Shown here one piece after another: positions 1 to 4,876 of a DNA stretch of 5,129 nt. Location: assembly GCA_035370245.1 (NCBI GenBank), contig DAOOVO010000172.1, forward strand, positions 1 to 5,129, given 5' to 3'. A program made the translations under genes and the position numbers. The notes under the pieces are model-generated. The model made no database searches. It saw only the letters and a program-made list of their open reading frames with translations, and was not told where the DNA came from. This DNA is from Pseudobacteroides sp035370245 (lineage in GTDB: Bacteria > Bacillota > Clostridia > Acetivibrionales > DSM-2933). Positions within the stretch are counted from its first letter, which is position 1. The number at the start of each line of letters is the position of its first letter.

Positions 1-53
1 ATTATATCAGCTTTGTAATTGTTATACTATGTGATGATGTAATTGACGCTTAC
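1..53 (-). mobile_element. Terminal fragment of an IS66-family element
   Basis: Read on the minus strand, position 53 begins GTAAGCGTC, the characteristic outer end of IS66-family elements. The sequence immediately before it is coding sequence of another IS66 tnpA (54-100), so the boundary is sharp: the tnpA frame reads ...KWRIT and then runs into the GTAAGCG end, where it stops. The rest of this element lies outside the window, so neither its transposase genes nor its 8-bp target duplication can be seen. Only one terminal motif supports the family call, but its position exactly at a break in a recognisable gene makes the insertion convincing. Confidence 0.6.
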
Positions 54-100
54 AAAGTTATTCTCCACTTTCTTTCAAGATCCAAATCCCTTTTAGGCAT
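53..100 (-). pseudogene. tnpA: IS66 accessory protein TnpA, N-terminal fragment (16 codons)
   Basis: ATG at 100 is preceded by AGGAGG (108-113) with a 7-nt gap. The frame reads MPKRDLDLERKWRITL and then stops. This parallels the start of the better-preserved TnpA at 4503-4871 (VPVRDLQLEKEWKARF), including the R-D-L-x-L-E-[KR]-[KE]-W pattern. TnpA is the small first gene of the IS66 tnpA-tnpB-tnpC set. Here it is cut after codon 15 by the GTAAGCG end of another IS66 element, so it cannot be functional. The match to the second copy fixes both the start codon and the family. Confidence 0.6.
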
Positions 101-185
101 TGAAAAACCTCCTGCCTGATATTTATTATTAAATGATATCAAACATAGGAGGTTTCTACACTACGGCATTTGTTCCACCGCTTAC
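54..185 (-). mobile_element. IS66-family left-end remnant, interrupted at tnpA codon 16
   Basis: On the minus strand this begins at 185 with GTAAGCGGTGGAACAAAT and continues into a terminal repeat of about 30 bp. That repeat matches the IS66 end at 4961 with only about two differences. It is followed by a hairpin and the first codons of a tnpA-like gene. The remnant breaks the plus-strand integrase gene on one side (185/186) and is itself broken by another IS66 end on the other (53/54). The order of insertion is therefore integrase first, then this element, then the element at 1-53. Confidence 0.72.
108..152 (-). promoter_or_regulatory. Left-end hairpin that pairs with the tnpA Shine-Dalgarno
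   Basis: The arms are CCTCC (108-112) with GGAGG (148-152), plus TGATAT (117-122) with ATATCA (136-141), enclosing an AT-rich loop. On the minus strand the inner arm is the AGGAGG Shine-Dalgarno of the tnpA fragment starting at 100. An RNA that started outside the element would contain both arms and hide the site. An RNA started in the loop would lack the outer arm. Sequestering the ribosome binding site is a known protection of IS elements against read-through. Its use here is inferred from the pairing. Confidence 0.5.
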
Positions 186-610
186 GGAAAATTGAACACT
201 TTGCCGTTACAACAAATCCATCTTCTGCATGGGTTGCTCAACAAATCAGGGAAGCCACTCCTTTTGGCAATACACCAAAATACTTGATTCATGACAATGA
301 CACCATATTTACTAGTCGTGAATTAAAAAACTTCCTTGAGAATGCAAATGTCAAAGCCAAAAAAACAGGGTTTAAGTGTCCTTGGCAAAATGGTATATGC
401 GAAAGAACAGTCGGTATTCTGCGACATGAATTGCTTAATCATATAATCCCTGTAAATGAAAGGCATCTTGAACACTTACTCAAAGAGTATATCGGGAAGC
501 ATTATAACATTGTCAGGACACATCAAGGCATTGATTGTAAAACACCGATTTTGAAAGAAAAATTGCCCGAAACGGCAATTGCCGAAACGGTTCTTAAATC
601 CAATCCTTAA
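186..610 (+). pseudogene. Integrase core domain (rve) protein, 5'-truncated
   Basis: This is the C-terminal portion of a DDE (RNase H-fold) integrase/transposase of the IS481/IS3-like rve type. Homology starts around IEHFAVT just after the IS66 end at 185. The frame can be extended back to a TTG at 170, but those codons are IS66 terminal repeat, so that start is artificial. The second catalytic Asp is in IHDNDTIF (codon near 293) and the catalytic Glu is in PWQNGICER (near 407), a DD(37)E-like spacing. The first Asp and any N-terminal DNA-binding part are missing, so the product should be inactive. The C-terminal end (HYNIVRTHQGI..TP) is typical and ends at a normal stop. A two-way terminator lies about 80 bp downstream. 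It is the only sizeable gene remnant here on the plus strand. Confidence 0.8.
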
Positions 611-679
611 CGGCTTATACCACGATTATCAAAAAGTCGCCTGATTAATTTTTTATTGTATGATTTAAGGTTTTTTTAC

Positions 680-832
680 ATGCCTTAAAAACGGGATTTC
701 CCAGTTATTTACCGAGAAATTCGGTTTTTTCTTTATTATTTTTCTTCAATATGCTTTTCGCAAATGTTCAACAATGGTATCAATTCTATATATTGGTACC
801 TGATAACCCCCGATGAGATTTTTGCAACCCAC
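680..832 (-). repeat. Tail repeat copy A (GGTTGCAAAAAT ... terminator)
   Basis: Read on the minus strand, this starts near 832 with GGTTGCAAAAAT and ends past a terminator hairpin at about 680. It aligns almost without gaps to 4138-4291 (copy B), and its first 45-50 bp also resemble 2949-2999 (copy C). It lies directly downstream of the first immunity gene. One frame reads VGCKNLIGGYQVPIYRID and stops just before the hairpin, as a gene 3' end would. However, the differences between copies A and B fall evenly over codon positions, so coding is not shown. I do not recognise the sequence. It may be the decayed 3' end of a parent gene plus its terminator, or the end of a mobile unit. Confidence 0.55.
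687..731. terminator. Bidirectional intrinsic terminator
   Basis: The arms are AAAAACGGGATTTCCCAGT and ACCGAGAAATTCGGTTTTTT around a TATTT loop. They form a long stem with a few mismatches and T-runs on both sides. It could end the plus-strand integrase transcript and the minus-strand toxin/immunity transcript. The homologous hairpin at 4145-4187 keeps the stem with better pairing. Confidence 0.62.
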
Positions 833-883
833 AAGGGTTTCCACCTCCTATACTACACGACCTTGCCCGGCCGCACCACAAAA

Positions 884-1405
884 TTATTTACACTCCCCAA
901 AAACCTTAAACATTATTTCTTTGTTTTCAATGACAACTGCTTCCTCGGTTTCACCATCAACTTTAACTACCGCTAATGTTTCTCGCATCGGGTTCGTAAG
1001 GTCTTCTTCCAAACCGCTCGTAATTGGAATCTCAGGGTAAAGATAAATATCAAACACCCACTCCTTACCTTTTTGTGAATAGCTAACCCCAATTCTTTTC
1101 TCCAAACCAGCAGGTATTATGTAAGCAGATAGGAATTGTTTGAATGTACTTTTGGCTATATCCTCGGCTTTTTTACTATCTATTAATTTTATTTTTCCAG
1201 ATGCTACAGCTACTTTAATATCTATTTCTTCCTCACATTTTTTCTTTGCTTCTTCAATTGTACTAGCCTCGCATATAACACGTTTATAATCTGCTACAGA
1301 ATAAAAGACAGGGGGGCTTTTATTATCATCAATTTTATATATCTGTATCTTGGTAGTTTTATTATCAAACTTGTATGTATAGGTTTCTATTAGAGTTTTG
1401 TTCAC
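884..1405 (-). CDS. Putative immunity protein for the JAB-like toxin module
   Basis: A 173-aa soluble protein with no signal peptide or membrane segment. I do not recognise a named family. It is mixed alpha/beta in character, with a Lys/Glu-rich helix-like stretch (EASTIEEAKKKCEEEIDIK) near residues 46-64 and a beta-rich C-terminal half (WVFDIYLYP, ETLAVVKVDGE, EEAVVIENKEIMFKVFG). The start is GTG at 1405, chosen because GAGGTG (1411-1416) lies 5 nt upstream. It begins 34 nt after the toxin frame ends, in the same direction, the usual toxin-then-immunity order of polymorphic toxin systems. The immunity role is inferred from position and size alone. Unlike the toxin frame, it has its own translation signals and could be made even if the toxin part is silent. 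Confidence 0.68.
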   Translation of the reverse strand: MNKTLIETYTYKFDNKTTKIQIYKIDDNKSPPVFYSVADYKRVICEASTIEEAKKKCEEEIDIKVAVASGKIKLIDSKKAEDIAKSTFKQFLSAYIIPAGLEKRIGVSYSQKGKEWVFDIYLYPEIPITSGLEEDLTNPMRETLAVVKVDGETEEAVVIENKEIMFKVFGECK

Positions 1406-1439
1406 TATAACACCTCACTAATTCATATTGTTTTTATAA

Positions 1440-2051
1440 TCATTGTCCTGGTAACCAATCTGACCAGTCTTTGCCAAAAATTTGAGAACGACCAACAGAG
1501 TTAAAAATTCTACTTTTCGCTTGGTTAACAAACTGACTTAATACCGCTCTATCTCCACCAGAAGCTGTCAATACTGTTTGACTTATACCAGGATGTGAGT
1601 GTGCAGACCATCGCCACCCTTGATTTGCCAACTGTTCCGCTGCTGAAGTATTTATAGGAACGCTTCTTGGGTTACCACGAATAATCATCCTTCTACCACC
1701 AGTAGTAAACATTGCAAACTCGTCACCTGTTTGAGCTGTTAACGCTGCTAAATCGCTTGTAGAATACATCTTTTTAGGAACAATTGCCCTACTTCCATAT
1801 TCGGGTAACTGTTCAAGTAATTTAGCTTGCCGAGTGCTTAAGTTAGCACCATTAAATACTATATCTTCCGCTTTTCCAGAAGCGGAAATAATATTATTAC
1901 CAATTCCCGCTGGTAATTCAATTACAGGTCCTGAACCTTCGCCAACAACAGCTTTTAATTGTTTCTGGATAGCAGTAGCTCTACGATCAATTAGTGTTGG
2001 TAAATTATTATCATTACCAACTCCCGCATTATTGAAGTCAGTAACTATATA
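1440..2051 (-). CDS. Orphan polymorphic-toxin C-terminal module with JAB/JAMM-like domain, no start codon
   Basis: An open frame of 203 codons follows a stop at 2052-2054. It begins YIVTDFNNAGVGN, and FNNAGVGN is shared with the second module at 3456-3851. A linker follows (about residues 15-94, including VIELPAGIGNN and GKAEDIVFNGANLSTRQAKLLEQLPEYGSR split by NN and ANLS), then a compact C-terminal domain. That domain shows DEFAMF (possible metal-activating Glu, about residue 111), GWRWSAHSHPG (two His, about 151 and 153) and TASGGDR (Ser about 164, Asp about 167). This is a JAB/JAMM metalloprotease-like E...HxHP...SxxD pattern, with a longer HxH-to-S gap (10) than the classical 7. JAB-like domains are known in polymorphic toxins, as tips or processing peptidases. 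The first in-frame ATG is at 1769, with no convincing ribosome site, and a product from it would lack the linker. No GTG or TTG occurs earlier. I infer a displaced tip that needs fusion to a parent toxin gene; a short protein from 1769 is the alternative. Confidence 0.68.
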   Translation of the reverse strand, partial: YIVTDFNNAGVGNDNNLPTLIDRRATAIQKQLKAVVGEGSGPVIELPAGIGNNIISASGKAEDIVFNGANLSTRQAKLLEQLPEYGSRAIVPKKMYSTSDLAALTAQTGDEFAMFTTGGRRMIIRGNPRSVPINTSAAEQLANQGWRWSAHSHPGISQTVLTASGGDRAVLSQFVNQAKSRIFNSVGRSQIFGKDWSDWLPGQ

Positions 2052-2324
2052 TTACTCCTGCTTGCTTTTAACTCCCTTAAAAAAACAAACAGTATATAAA
2101 CCCTATCAATTAAGGCTTTTTTAATATTTTACCATATCATTTTTACAATTGAAATACTCTTTATTCCTGTATTTCCTTTACTTCTTGAACCTTCTCAAAT
2201 GGCTTGTATTCCGTCTTTGACTTCATCATGCCATAAATAATTCTAACCGCCCTGCGAGATACGCAAACAAGGGCTTGGGGCTTCGTTTTACCTTCTTTAA
2301 TTTTACCTTCAAAATATTCTCTAA
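2012..2324. repeat. Direct repeat, copy 1 (IS110 3' end + spacer + FNNAGVGN linker)
   Basis: This stretch is repeated at 3797-4108 in the same orientation with only a handful of differences. The clearest block of change is at 2039-2066, near the linker start. It holds the last ~54 codons of an IS110 transposase, about 110 bp of spacer, and the first ~13 codons of the toxin module. The homology stops right after GVGN, where the two toxin sequences diverge completely. It would support recombination that deletes or swaps the unit between the copies. Confidence 0.9.
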
Positions 2325-2763
2325 ACACTGGATGCCTTGGCTTGCCTGATGGCGATATTTGCACCAACTGAATAGCCAAAAAGTGAAATATAGCATTTAA
2401 AACCCTGTTTCCCTGTCTGCTCCTTTGGTCTTTGCCTTTTCCTGCCGAACTGAAATTTACTGGACACACGCCGCAAAACTGGGCTAATTTATCAGAATTC
2501 GGAAACCTTTCAATATTGCCAATCTCGGAAATAATATTTGCCGCACTAATTAAATTGATGCCGGGCATTGTTTGCAGTTTGTACCCTGTCAAATCAACAA
2601 GCCGTTTCAATTCGTTGTCAATGTCCTCATTTTCCTGCTTTTTAAACCGTATTTCCCTTACAAGGCTTTTAATAATCAAATCTCTTTCATATTGAAAGTC
2701 CTTTTCTTTTGGGCTGTTCTGCTCCGATAATGTCAATATCATTTCTGCCTGTTCCTGCTTCAT
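2161..2763 (-). pseudogene. IS110-family transposase, 5'-truncated (C-terminal 200 codons)
   Basis: This is the C-terminal half of an IS110-type recombinase, which works with a bridge RNA. A coiled-coil region (about residues 20-58) is followed by the helix-hairpin-helix-like MPGINLISAANIISEIG (66-82), then CGVCPVNFSSAGKGKDQRSRQGNRVLN (split: SSAGK at 105-109, GNR at 118-120). That segment is the Transposase_20 region carrying the candidate catalytic Ser. The N-terminal RuvC-like DEDD domain (about 150 residues) is absent, so the product cannot be active. Its ATG at 2763 overlaps the stop of a 16-codon IS3-type orfA leader (ATGA), which suggests a deletion joined two elements. The last 53 residues are duplicated at 3945-4108. 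Confidence 0.82.
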
Positions 2764-2810
2764 TCATTGACAGCTCGTAGTTTGTCCTGTGGTGAAACAT
2801 TTCTAGGCAT
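2760..2810 (-). pseudogene. N-terminal fragment of an IS3-type OrfA (16 codons)
   Basis: ATG at 2810 is preceded by AAGGGAG (2817-2823) with a 6-nt gap. The peptide is MPRNVSPQDKLRAVNE, the kind of start seen in HTH transposase OrfA proteins (SP-x-[DE]-K-L-x-AV). The frame ends at TGA 2760-2762, which overlaps the ATG of the IS110 fragment. The gene is truncated by the IS110 junction. The identification rests on few residues plus the neighbouring IS-like end. Confidence 0.42.
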
Positions 2811-2882
2811 AAAACACTCCCTTCTATTTAAACAAGTAAAAGTTTTATTATTTCACTTGTCTACCTAAAAGGGAGCATATCA
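2763..2882 (-). mobile_element. Left end of a probable IS3-family element
   Basis: On the minus strand, position 2882 begins TGATATGCTCCC, an IS3-like terminal motif (TG start, TGC-CCC core). It is followed by TTTTAGGTAGACAAGT and its partial inverted repeat, then a ribosome site and a short orfA start. The element is cut about 120 bp in, where IS110 sequence takes over. The family is inferred from the terminal motif and the HTH-type protein start, not from a complete element. The internal arms repeat the RBS-pairing design seen in the two IS66 left ends. Confidence 0.5.
2817..2875 (-). promoter_or_regulatory. Inverted repeat covering the orfA Shine-Dalgarno
   Basis: CTCCCTT (2817-2823) can pair with AAGGGAG (2869-2875), and AACAAGT (2831-2837) with ACTTGT (2855-2860). 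On the minus strand the inner arm is the ribosome binding site for the leader at 2810. The layout matches the hairpins at 108-152 and 4877-4930, in an apparently different IS family. Control of translation by pairing is inferred. Confidence 0.45.
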
Positions 2883-2948
2883 CTTAGGTTGAGATTCTTT
2901 TGTCATATTGTTCAAAATCCGCATAGCTATATTTGTTTTTTTGTTTGC

Positions 2949-3000
2949 TATATATTGGCATTTTAATTTGACTGATGTAATTTTTGCAACCGACACCCGG
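2949..3000 (-). repeat. Tail repeat copy C (short, diverged)
   Basis: On the minus strand this begins with GGGTGTCGGTTGCAAAAATT, the same 20 bases as copy B at 4279-4298. It ends with CCAATATATAG, shared with copy A (786-796). The 21 bp between are weakly conserved against copy A, but the spacing is the same. It lies 12 nt after the stop of the second immunity gene. The terminator part of the repeat is missing; unassigned AT-rich sequence and then the IS3-type end follow. Confidence 0.45.
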
Positions 3001-3016
3001 CAGATTAATTTTTTTG

Positions 3017-3439
3017 TCAATCATAGTAGCCTTTTTCGAATACTATAACTCCTTGAATAGGCTCGTTCTTCGATTTTTTTAAAGTTGGAACAAAAACTCC
3101 AACCCCAAATTTGTATGAGGTAAAACCAGTTTCATCAACCTCAATAGTATCATCTAACTTTTCAAATAGCTTTTTAACTTCTTTAAAAGGAATTCCTATT
3201 AATTTATTTCCCATAAATGTTGGTTCAGCTGGGTTTCCAAATTCAACAGCTTCACAAATTCCTGGTTTTTTATAATAAACATGAATACCCTTATCACTAA
3301 ATGCGTCGGTAAGCATTTCAGAAGCAGGTGTTTTTTTAAACTGACGAAATTCACCACCGATAACACTTCTTACTTCGCTTTCAGTCATTCCAAACTCAAT
3401 TGAGCCAACTCCAATATAAGGTTTTATCTCATAAGTCAT
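3017..3439 (-). CDS. Putative immunity protein for the HHH nuclease module
   Basis: A 140-aa soluble protein without signal or membrane segments. It begins MTYEIKPYIGVGSIEFGMTESEVRSVIGG. The GxGxIxFGMTxxEVRxxIG pattern, with a beta-strand and then a helix, recurs in small proteins encoded beside polymorphic toxins, but I cannot give a family name with certainty. Further blocks are GIHVYYKKPGICEAVEFG (about 51-68) and a C-terminal strand-rich end (VGVFVPTLKKS, IQGVIVFEKGYYD). AAGGAGT (3451-3457) lies 11 nt before the ATG and overlaps the toxin stop codon; the gap between the two genes is 16 nt, so translational coupling is likely when the toxin is made. The immunity role rests on position. Confidence 0.72.
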   Translation of the reverse strand: MTYEIKPYIGVGSIEFGMTESEVRSVIGGEFRQFKKTPASEMLTDAFSDKGIHVYYKKPGICEAVEFGNPAEPTFMGNKLIGIPFKEVKKLFEKLDDTIEVDETGFTSYKFGVGVFVPTLKKSKNEPIQGVIVFEKGYYD

Positions 3440-3455
3440 AATAATGTAACACTCC

Positions 3456-3851
3456 TTACTTATTTTTCTTTTTGCTTAAAAGCTTTTTAGTGTATTCAAT
3501 CATTTGTTGAATTCCTGTTTCATATTTTTCTCCAAAAAGCTCTCTAACATTATCAATATCCATTTGCTGTGCTTCTTCAAACTTACCTTGGTCAATCAGT
3601 TCTTTCTGTTTCGCACGATATGCTTTTGCTTCTTTAGAACTTCCCCAACTGGCTGTTTCCATATGGTCTTTAGTTTCCATTCTAACCGCTGGACCTTTTC
3701 TTGTACTATATGGGCTTACTGAATCAGCAGGCATATGATGATTTTGTCCTCCGTTTTTAGGTACATCTTTATAAGCTCCTCCAAGTGGAACTTCACCATT
3801 ACCAACTCCCGCATTATTGAAGTTGGCAACTATAGTTTTCTCCGTTTGCTT
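3456..3851 (-). CDS. Orphan polymorphic-toxin C-terminal module, HNH/EndoVII HHH-type nuclease, no start codon
   Basis: An open frame of 131 codons follows a stop at 3852-3854. It begins KQTEKTIVANFNNAGVGN, sharing FNNAGVGN with the JAB-like module. The toxin domain follows: GGAYKDVPKNGGQNHHMPADS (split: GGAY at about 25-28, HH at 38-39, MPADS after), then GPAVRMETKDHMETASWGSS (DH at 62-63) and a helical C-terminus (AYRAKQKELI, MDIDNVRELFG, QMIEYTKKLL). This fits the HNH/EndoVII-superfamily toxins with an HHH motif, which are DNA-cutting tips of secreted toxins. The only early in-frame ATG (3734) comes directly after the HH pair, so a 92-aa product from there would lack active-site residues. 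No ATG, GTG or TTG precedes it. The real module therefore starts upstream and is a silent tip unless fused. An immunity gene follows 16 nt downstream. Confidence 0.75.
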   Translation of the reverse strand, partial: KQTEKTIVANFNNAGVGNGEVPLGGAYKDVPKNGGQNHHMPADSVSPYSTRKGPAVRMETKDHMETASWGSSKEAKAYRAKQKELIDQGKFEEAQQMDIDNVRELFGEKYETGIQQMIEYTKKLLSKKKNK

Positions 3852-4108
3852 TTAACTCCCTCAAAAAAACAAACAGTATATAAACCCTATCAATTAAGGC
3901 TTTTTTAATATTTTACCATATCATTTTTACAATTGAAATACTCTTTATTCCTGTATTTCCTTTACTTCTTGAACCTTCTCAAACGGCTTGTATTCCGTCT
4001 TTGACTTCATCATTCCATAAATAATTCTAACCGCCCTGCGAGATACGCAAACGAGGGCTTGGGGCTTTGTTTTACCTTCTTTAATTTTACCTTCAAAATA
4101 TTCTCTAA
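3797..4108. repeat. Direct repeat, copy 2
   Basis: This is the partner of 2012-2324, about 1.78 kb away in the same orientation. It has a one-base length difference and few substitutions outside 3824-3844. It ends at 4108 where IS110 sequence abruptly joins the tail repeat copy B, whereas copy 1 continues into more of the IS110 gene. Copy 2 is therefore a truncated duplicate of the larger IS110 remnant or of a shared ancestor. Confidence 0.9.
3945..4108 (-). pseudogene. IS110-family transposase, last ~53 codons only
   Basis: The sequence encodes REYFEGKIKEGKTKPQALV through the stop, matching the end of the IS110 fragment at 2161-2763 with one protein-neutral change (GMMK kept) among the few DNA differences. 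No catalytic residue remains. The upstream junction at about 4108 joins tail repeat copy B. It is useful as a marker of how the toxin unit was copied. Confidence 0.85.
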
Positions 4109-4126
4109 GGCTCTCCTTCAACATAT

Positions 4127-4298
4127 TTTTTTTTGCTATGCCTTAAAAACGAAATCTCCCGGTTGTTCACCGAGAAATTCCGTTTTTTCTTTTTTATTTT
4201 TCTTCTAAAATGCTTTTTGTAAAGGTTCAATAATGGTATTAATTCAATTTACTAGTACTTGATAATCCCCAATGGAATTTTTGCAACCGACACCCATC
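4127..4298 (-). repeat. Tail repeat copy B (GGGTGTCGG ... terminator)
   Basis: This is the full-length homologue of copy A (680-832) at an offset of about 3,458 bp. On the minus strand it starts at about 4298 with GGGTGTCGGTTGCAAAAATT, exactly where the IS66 tnpB homology ends. It finishes past the terminator near 4127, where IS110 sequence begins. The frame that reads VGCKN in copy A contains stops here, so it is decayed or noncoding. The sharp 5' edge shared with copy C (2981-3000) suggests a real element or recombination boundary. Confidence 0.55.
4145..4187. terminator. Intrinsic terminator, two-way
   Basis: AAAACGAAATCTCCCGGT (4145-4162) pairs with ACCGAGAAATTCCGTTTT (4169-4186) around a TGTTC loop, giving a stem of about 18 bp with one or two mismatches or wobbles and flanking A and T runs. 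It is homologous to 687-731. It could end minus-strand transcripts coming from the IS66 genes before they reach the second toxin unit. Confidence 0.65.
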
Positions 4299-4479
4299 TT
4301 AATGCACGTAATGAATTGTGACGCTTATTACAAAAGAGGAATACACTTGTACCGGAATGCGGATCAAGCTTAAATTTAAGTGCAACTAATGAGACAAGTC
4401 CATTTTGCTGTTTGCGAAAATCTGTCTTACCTAAGGTAAGGTAAATATGGTCTGCTCCGCCAGCTATATGTCTCATCAT
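4252..4479 (-). pseudogene. tnpB: IS66-family accessory protein TnpB, 3'-truncated
   Basis: TnpB is the second gene of IS66 elements. The family pattern is clear: HIYLTLGKTDFRKQQNGLVSLV (split: IYLTLGKTDFRK, NGLVSLV), then KFKLDPHSGTSVFLFCNKR and NSLRALRW. After W (about 4294), where the family continues DGxGFxL..K+L, the frame enters tail repeat copy B and stops at 4252, so the C-terminal third is missing. I choose ATG at 4479 because its ATGA would overlap the ancestral tnpA stop. An in-frame ATG at 4506 would add 9 residues that match nothing and exists only beside a tnpA nonsense codon. The catalytic tnpC gene is gone, so the element cannot move by itself. Confidence 0.78.
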
Positions 4480-4502
4480 AATGTTTTCAACACCTTCATT
4501 AA

Positions 4503-4871
4503 TCATGCAAGGGCTGCTGGATTGAAATCACCTGGAACTATCACCCTAATATTGTCGATAAATACTTGAAATTCTGAAGAATGTGTTTGAACTTGTTTTG
4601 TTGTATTAGATTTTAAAAGTTCCTCTTTTTCTTCACAGGATGTCTTTTCAACTCTATCAGTAGTACTATTAGATTGCAGCAAAACTTCAGCAAACTGTGT
4701 TTTGGACGAAGGATTTTCTTCTGGAGTACTAAACCTTTTTATCCAGTAACGAAATTTGGTGCTTTTTAAACCGGCCTTTCTACACCAAGCATTAACGCTT
4801 AATCCACTTTTTTTGTAATCATCAAACCTAGCCTTCCATTCTTTTTCTAATTGCAAGTCTCTAACTGGCAC
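4503..4871 (-). CDS. tnpA: IS66-family accessory protein TnpA
   Basis: This is the small accessory protein encoded first in IS66 elements. An N-terminal HTH-like region, EWKARFDDYKKSGLSVNAWC and RKAGLKSTKFRYWIKRF, matches the W..R..Y..SGLS..AWC...G....FRYW pattern. A low-complexity Ser/Thr/Glu middle follows, then the conserved beta end VFIDNIRVIVPGDFNPAALA. The start is GTG at 4871, 5 nt after GGGAGGGG; a TTG at 4886 lies inside that Shine-Dalgarno and is unlikely. The stop TGA (4503-4505) looks like a nonsense change: the same frame continues LMKVLKTL and stops at 4476-4478, restoring both the family ending (LA.LMKVL) and an ATGA overlap with tnpB. The protein is otherwise nearly full length, but the element lacks tnpC. 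Confidence 0.82.
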   Translation of the reverse strand: MPVRDLQLEKEWKARFDDYKKSGLSVNAWCRKAGLKSTKFRYWIKRFSTPEENPSSKTQFAEVLLQSNSTTDRVEKTSCEEKEELLKSNTTKQVQTHSSEFQVFIDNIRVIVPGDFNPAALA

Positions 4872-4876
4872 TAGAA

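Noticed and set aside
680..832. VGCKNLIGGYQVPIYRID frame as a conserved small gene
   Set aside because: The matching frame in copy B has internal stops, and differences are spread over all codon positions.
764..976. Plus-strand open frames at 764-976 and 813-1040
   Set aside because: They lie across tail repeat copy A and the antisense of the immunity gene, have no ribosome site or recognisable domain, and are explained by the minus-strand gene.
1834..2124. Plus-strand 96-codon frame
   Set aside because: It is antisense to the JAB-like toxin linker and the repeated spacer. The minus-strand frame is shared at FNNAGVGN with the second module, so that is the real one.
2432..2695. Plus-strand frame inside the IS110 gene
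   Set aside because: It is a shadow of the clear IS110 C-terminal domain on the minus strand.
2949..3000. Tail repeats as integron attC sites
   Set aside because: The idea fits tandem toxin cassettes, but the core GTTGCAA does not match the GTTRRRY/RYYYAAC consensus and no paired L/R boxes were seen.
3504..3722. Plus-strand frame opposite the nuclease module
   Set aside because: Phe/Cys-rich shadow translation of the Lys/Glu-rich minus-strand helical region, with no start signals.
3456..3734. The 92-aa protein from ATG 3734 as the complete nuclease toxin
   Set aside because: That start falls just after the HH pair of the active site and has no ribosome site. The open frame and the shared linker extend upstream to 3851.
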